DNA of 64,000 bases. Origin: Coptis chinensis. Its lineage: Eukaryota; Streptophyta; Magnoliopsida; Ranunculales; Ranunculaceae. A program made the position numbers and the translations under genes. The notes under the pieces are model-generated. The model had not been told where the DNA came from. It ran no database searches and saw only the letters and a program-made list of their open reading frames with translations. Location of the stretch: NCBI GenBank assembly GCA_015680905.1, contig CM027377.1, positions 63,013,501-63,077,500 on the forward strand. Direction: 5' to 3'. Positions 62,838 through 64,000 of the stretch are shown piece after piece. Each line of letters opens with the position of its first letter. Position 1 is the first letter of the stretch.

Positions 62838-63953
62838 GATTATTCCCTCTTGCTGTTAGTGTTGTTGATATTGAAAATGAATCAAATTGGTTTTGGTTTC
62901 TCAATATGTTTAAGAAGGCTTTTGGGTATGAGAGAAGGTATACCTTTTTGAGTGATAGACATCATGGTTTGCTTATGAACATTCCTCTTGTATTTCCTTA
63001 TTCATATCACAGTTTCTACTTATGGCACATGGAGAACAACTTGTGGTGTTTCAAAAAAATTGGTGGGCTTATTCAAGAAATGTGCTTATGCTTCCACGCA
63101 TGAGCAGTTTCAGGAGCACATGGCTGAATTGTTGAATATAGGTGGAGATGCATTATCTAATTTTCTATCTAGGGCACTTTATGATAATTGGGCTAATGCA
63201 TACTTTTGTGGCGCCCGGTATGGTGAGATGTGCTCTTCTTTGGGAGAGTGTTTCAATAGCTGGATAGACAAAGAGTGTCATCTGCCCATCACAGCCATGT
63301 TAGATGAAATTCACATGAAGATGATGAAAATGGCATCGGACCGGAGGATGGAGTGCAAGAATTGGAAAACTATTCTTTGTCCTAAAATGGAAGTGAAATT
63401 AGCTGAGTGGATTGAGGAGGCTCGTTCTGTGACTGTGGCAAGGTCAGATGAGCACGTGTTTCAAGTTGTTACGTGGAAGCATGAGTATCGGGTTGACTTG
63501 CTTAGTAGATATTGCACTTGTAATAATTAGGGCATAGACGGGTTTCCTTGTCGGCATGCAATTGCGAGTATTTATTGCAAAGGGGATTCAGTGTATTCAT
63601 ACATTGAGGTTGCATTTCTCGCCACTTCGTTCAGCAACACATACTCTCATGGCATTACTGCAATTAGTCGCAATGAGATCTGTTCGGATGTTTCTGATGA
63701 AGTAGAAATTCTTCCACCTAATGTGAAGAGGGCTCCGGGTAGACCACGAGTTAAGAAGATTGAGAGCACGGGTGCTATGCGTTATATTGCCCACAAATGC
63801 AAAAAATGCCACAAAATCGATCGGCATGACCGAAAGACTTGCCGTGGGAAAACTTCTGACACTGCTGATGTGGAATCTAGAGCAAGGGATGACTTCTCTA
63901 GTGCAAGGGTTGAGTTGCCTAGTGGTAGTGGTGATATGGTATTAAGGTCTTGA
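62838..63953 (+). pseudogene. MURA-type Mutator-like transposase, exon 2
   Basis: LFPLAVSVVDIENESNWFWF continues the core, with the second Asp at FLSDRHHGLL (codon 62954-62956) and HSFYLWHMENNL. A one-base frameshift lies in or near the A7 run at about 63053-63059. In the new frame LFKKCAYASTHEQFQEH leads to the third acidic residue in GECFNSW. The SWIM finger follows (CTCNN, a TAG at 63528-63530 in place of a Trp codon, then GIDGFPCRHAIASI). A zinc knuckle CKKCHKIDRHDRKTC is near the C-terminus, and the frame stops at 63951-63953. The Trp-to-stop and the homopolymer shift are the only lesions seen, so decay is recent or the shift is a sequencing error. The right inverted end of the element is not in the window. 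Confidence 0.85.
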
Positions 63954-64000
63954 CAATTTTTTGATGTGGGAAGCACTAGTGAGGCTGTTTGATGTTTTTG

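Noticed and set aside
1-64000. tRNA, rRNA or other structural RNA genes
   Set aside because: No cloverleaf with A and B boxes or rRNA-like block was recognised by eye. A covariance-model search would be needed to exclude them formally.

Overview
The window is AT-rich nuclear DNA of a flowering plant, almost certainly a eudicot. It has two intact intron-bearing or organelle-targeted plant genes, plant-specific LTR retrotransposons of the Athila type, CACTA and Mutator-like transposons, a plant L1 LINE with an RNase H domain, and fragments of plant genes (phosphoserine phosphatase, CENH3, a PHOSPHO1-like phosphatase, a PPR protein, a FAR1-related gene). The species cannot be told from the sequence.

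Layout. 1-1756: an Athila-type LTR on the minus strand with its tRNA-Asp-like primer site; its LTR carries a 347-bp tandem duplication. 1757-3984: two gene relics on the minus strand, the last exon of a PHOSPHO1-like phosphatase and a piece of a PLS-type PPR gene. 3985-10301: a FAR1-related (FRS) pseudogene on the minus strand, split by a 4.33-kb CACTA transposon (4780-9109, target duplication AAC). That CACTA element carries exons captured from two unrelated genes, phosphoserine phosphatase and the centromeric histone CENH3. 11.5-18.9 kb: an old Ty3/gypsy relic (gag, protease, RT) broken by two solo LTRs of one family and by a MITE-like element with long inverted repeats. 19.2-26.6 kb: 3' LTR and 3' part of a minus-strand Athila-like element with two related ORF2-type relics. 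26892-39366: a complete 12.5-kb Athila-type element with two 1.4-kb LTRs and a GTGGA target duplication. It has gag, protease and downstream ORFs, but no reverse transcriptase or integrase is recognisable. 39.4-40.1 kb: more of an older minus-strand Athila-like relic.

41.1-54.1 kb is the genic island. A four-exon PP2C phosphatase gene of the POLTERGEIST-LIKE 1 type (791 aa) lies on the plus strand. A single-exon chloroplast PPR-SMR gene orthologous to SOT1/PPR53 (707 aa) lies on the minus strand, so the two genes converge. The third intron of the PP2C gene is 5.5 kb and holds a MITE, an L1 fragment and a 70-bp tandem duplication.

54.3-58.5 kb is a decayed L1 LINE ending in a 25-A tail, head to head with the SOT1-like gene and only 188 bp from its start codon. 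60.6-63.95 kb is a MURA-type Mutator-like transposase gene with one coding intron, one frameshift and one nonsense codon; its leader and its intron are both rich in TGTTCAT/ATGAACA motifs.

The most notable structure is the nest FRS gene > CACTA > PSP + CENH3 exons. A second observation is that mismatches between the two LTRs of the complete Athila element cluster at CAG/CTG sites. That suggests base-calling error at methylated sites rather than true divergence, and it warns that some frameshifts in this element may be artefacts.
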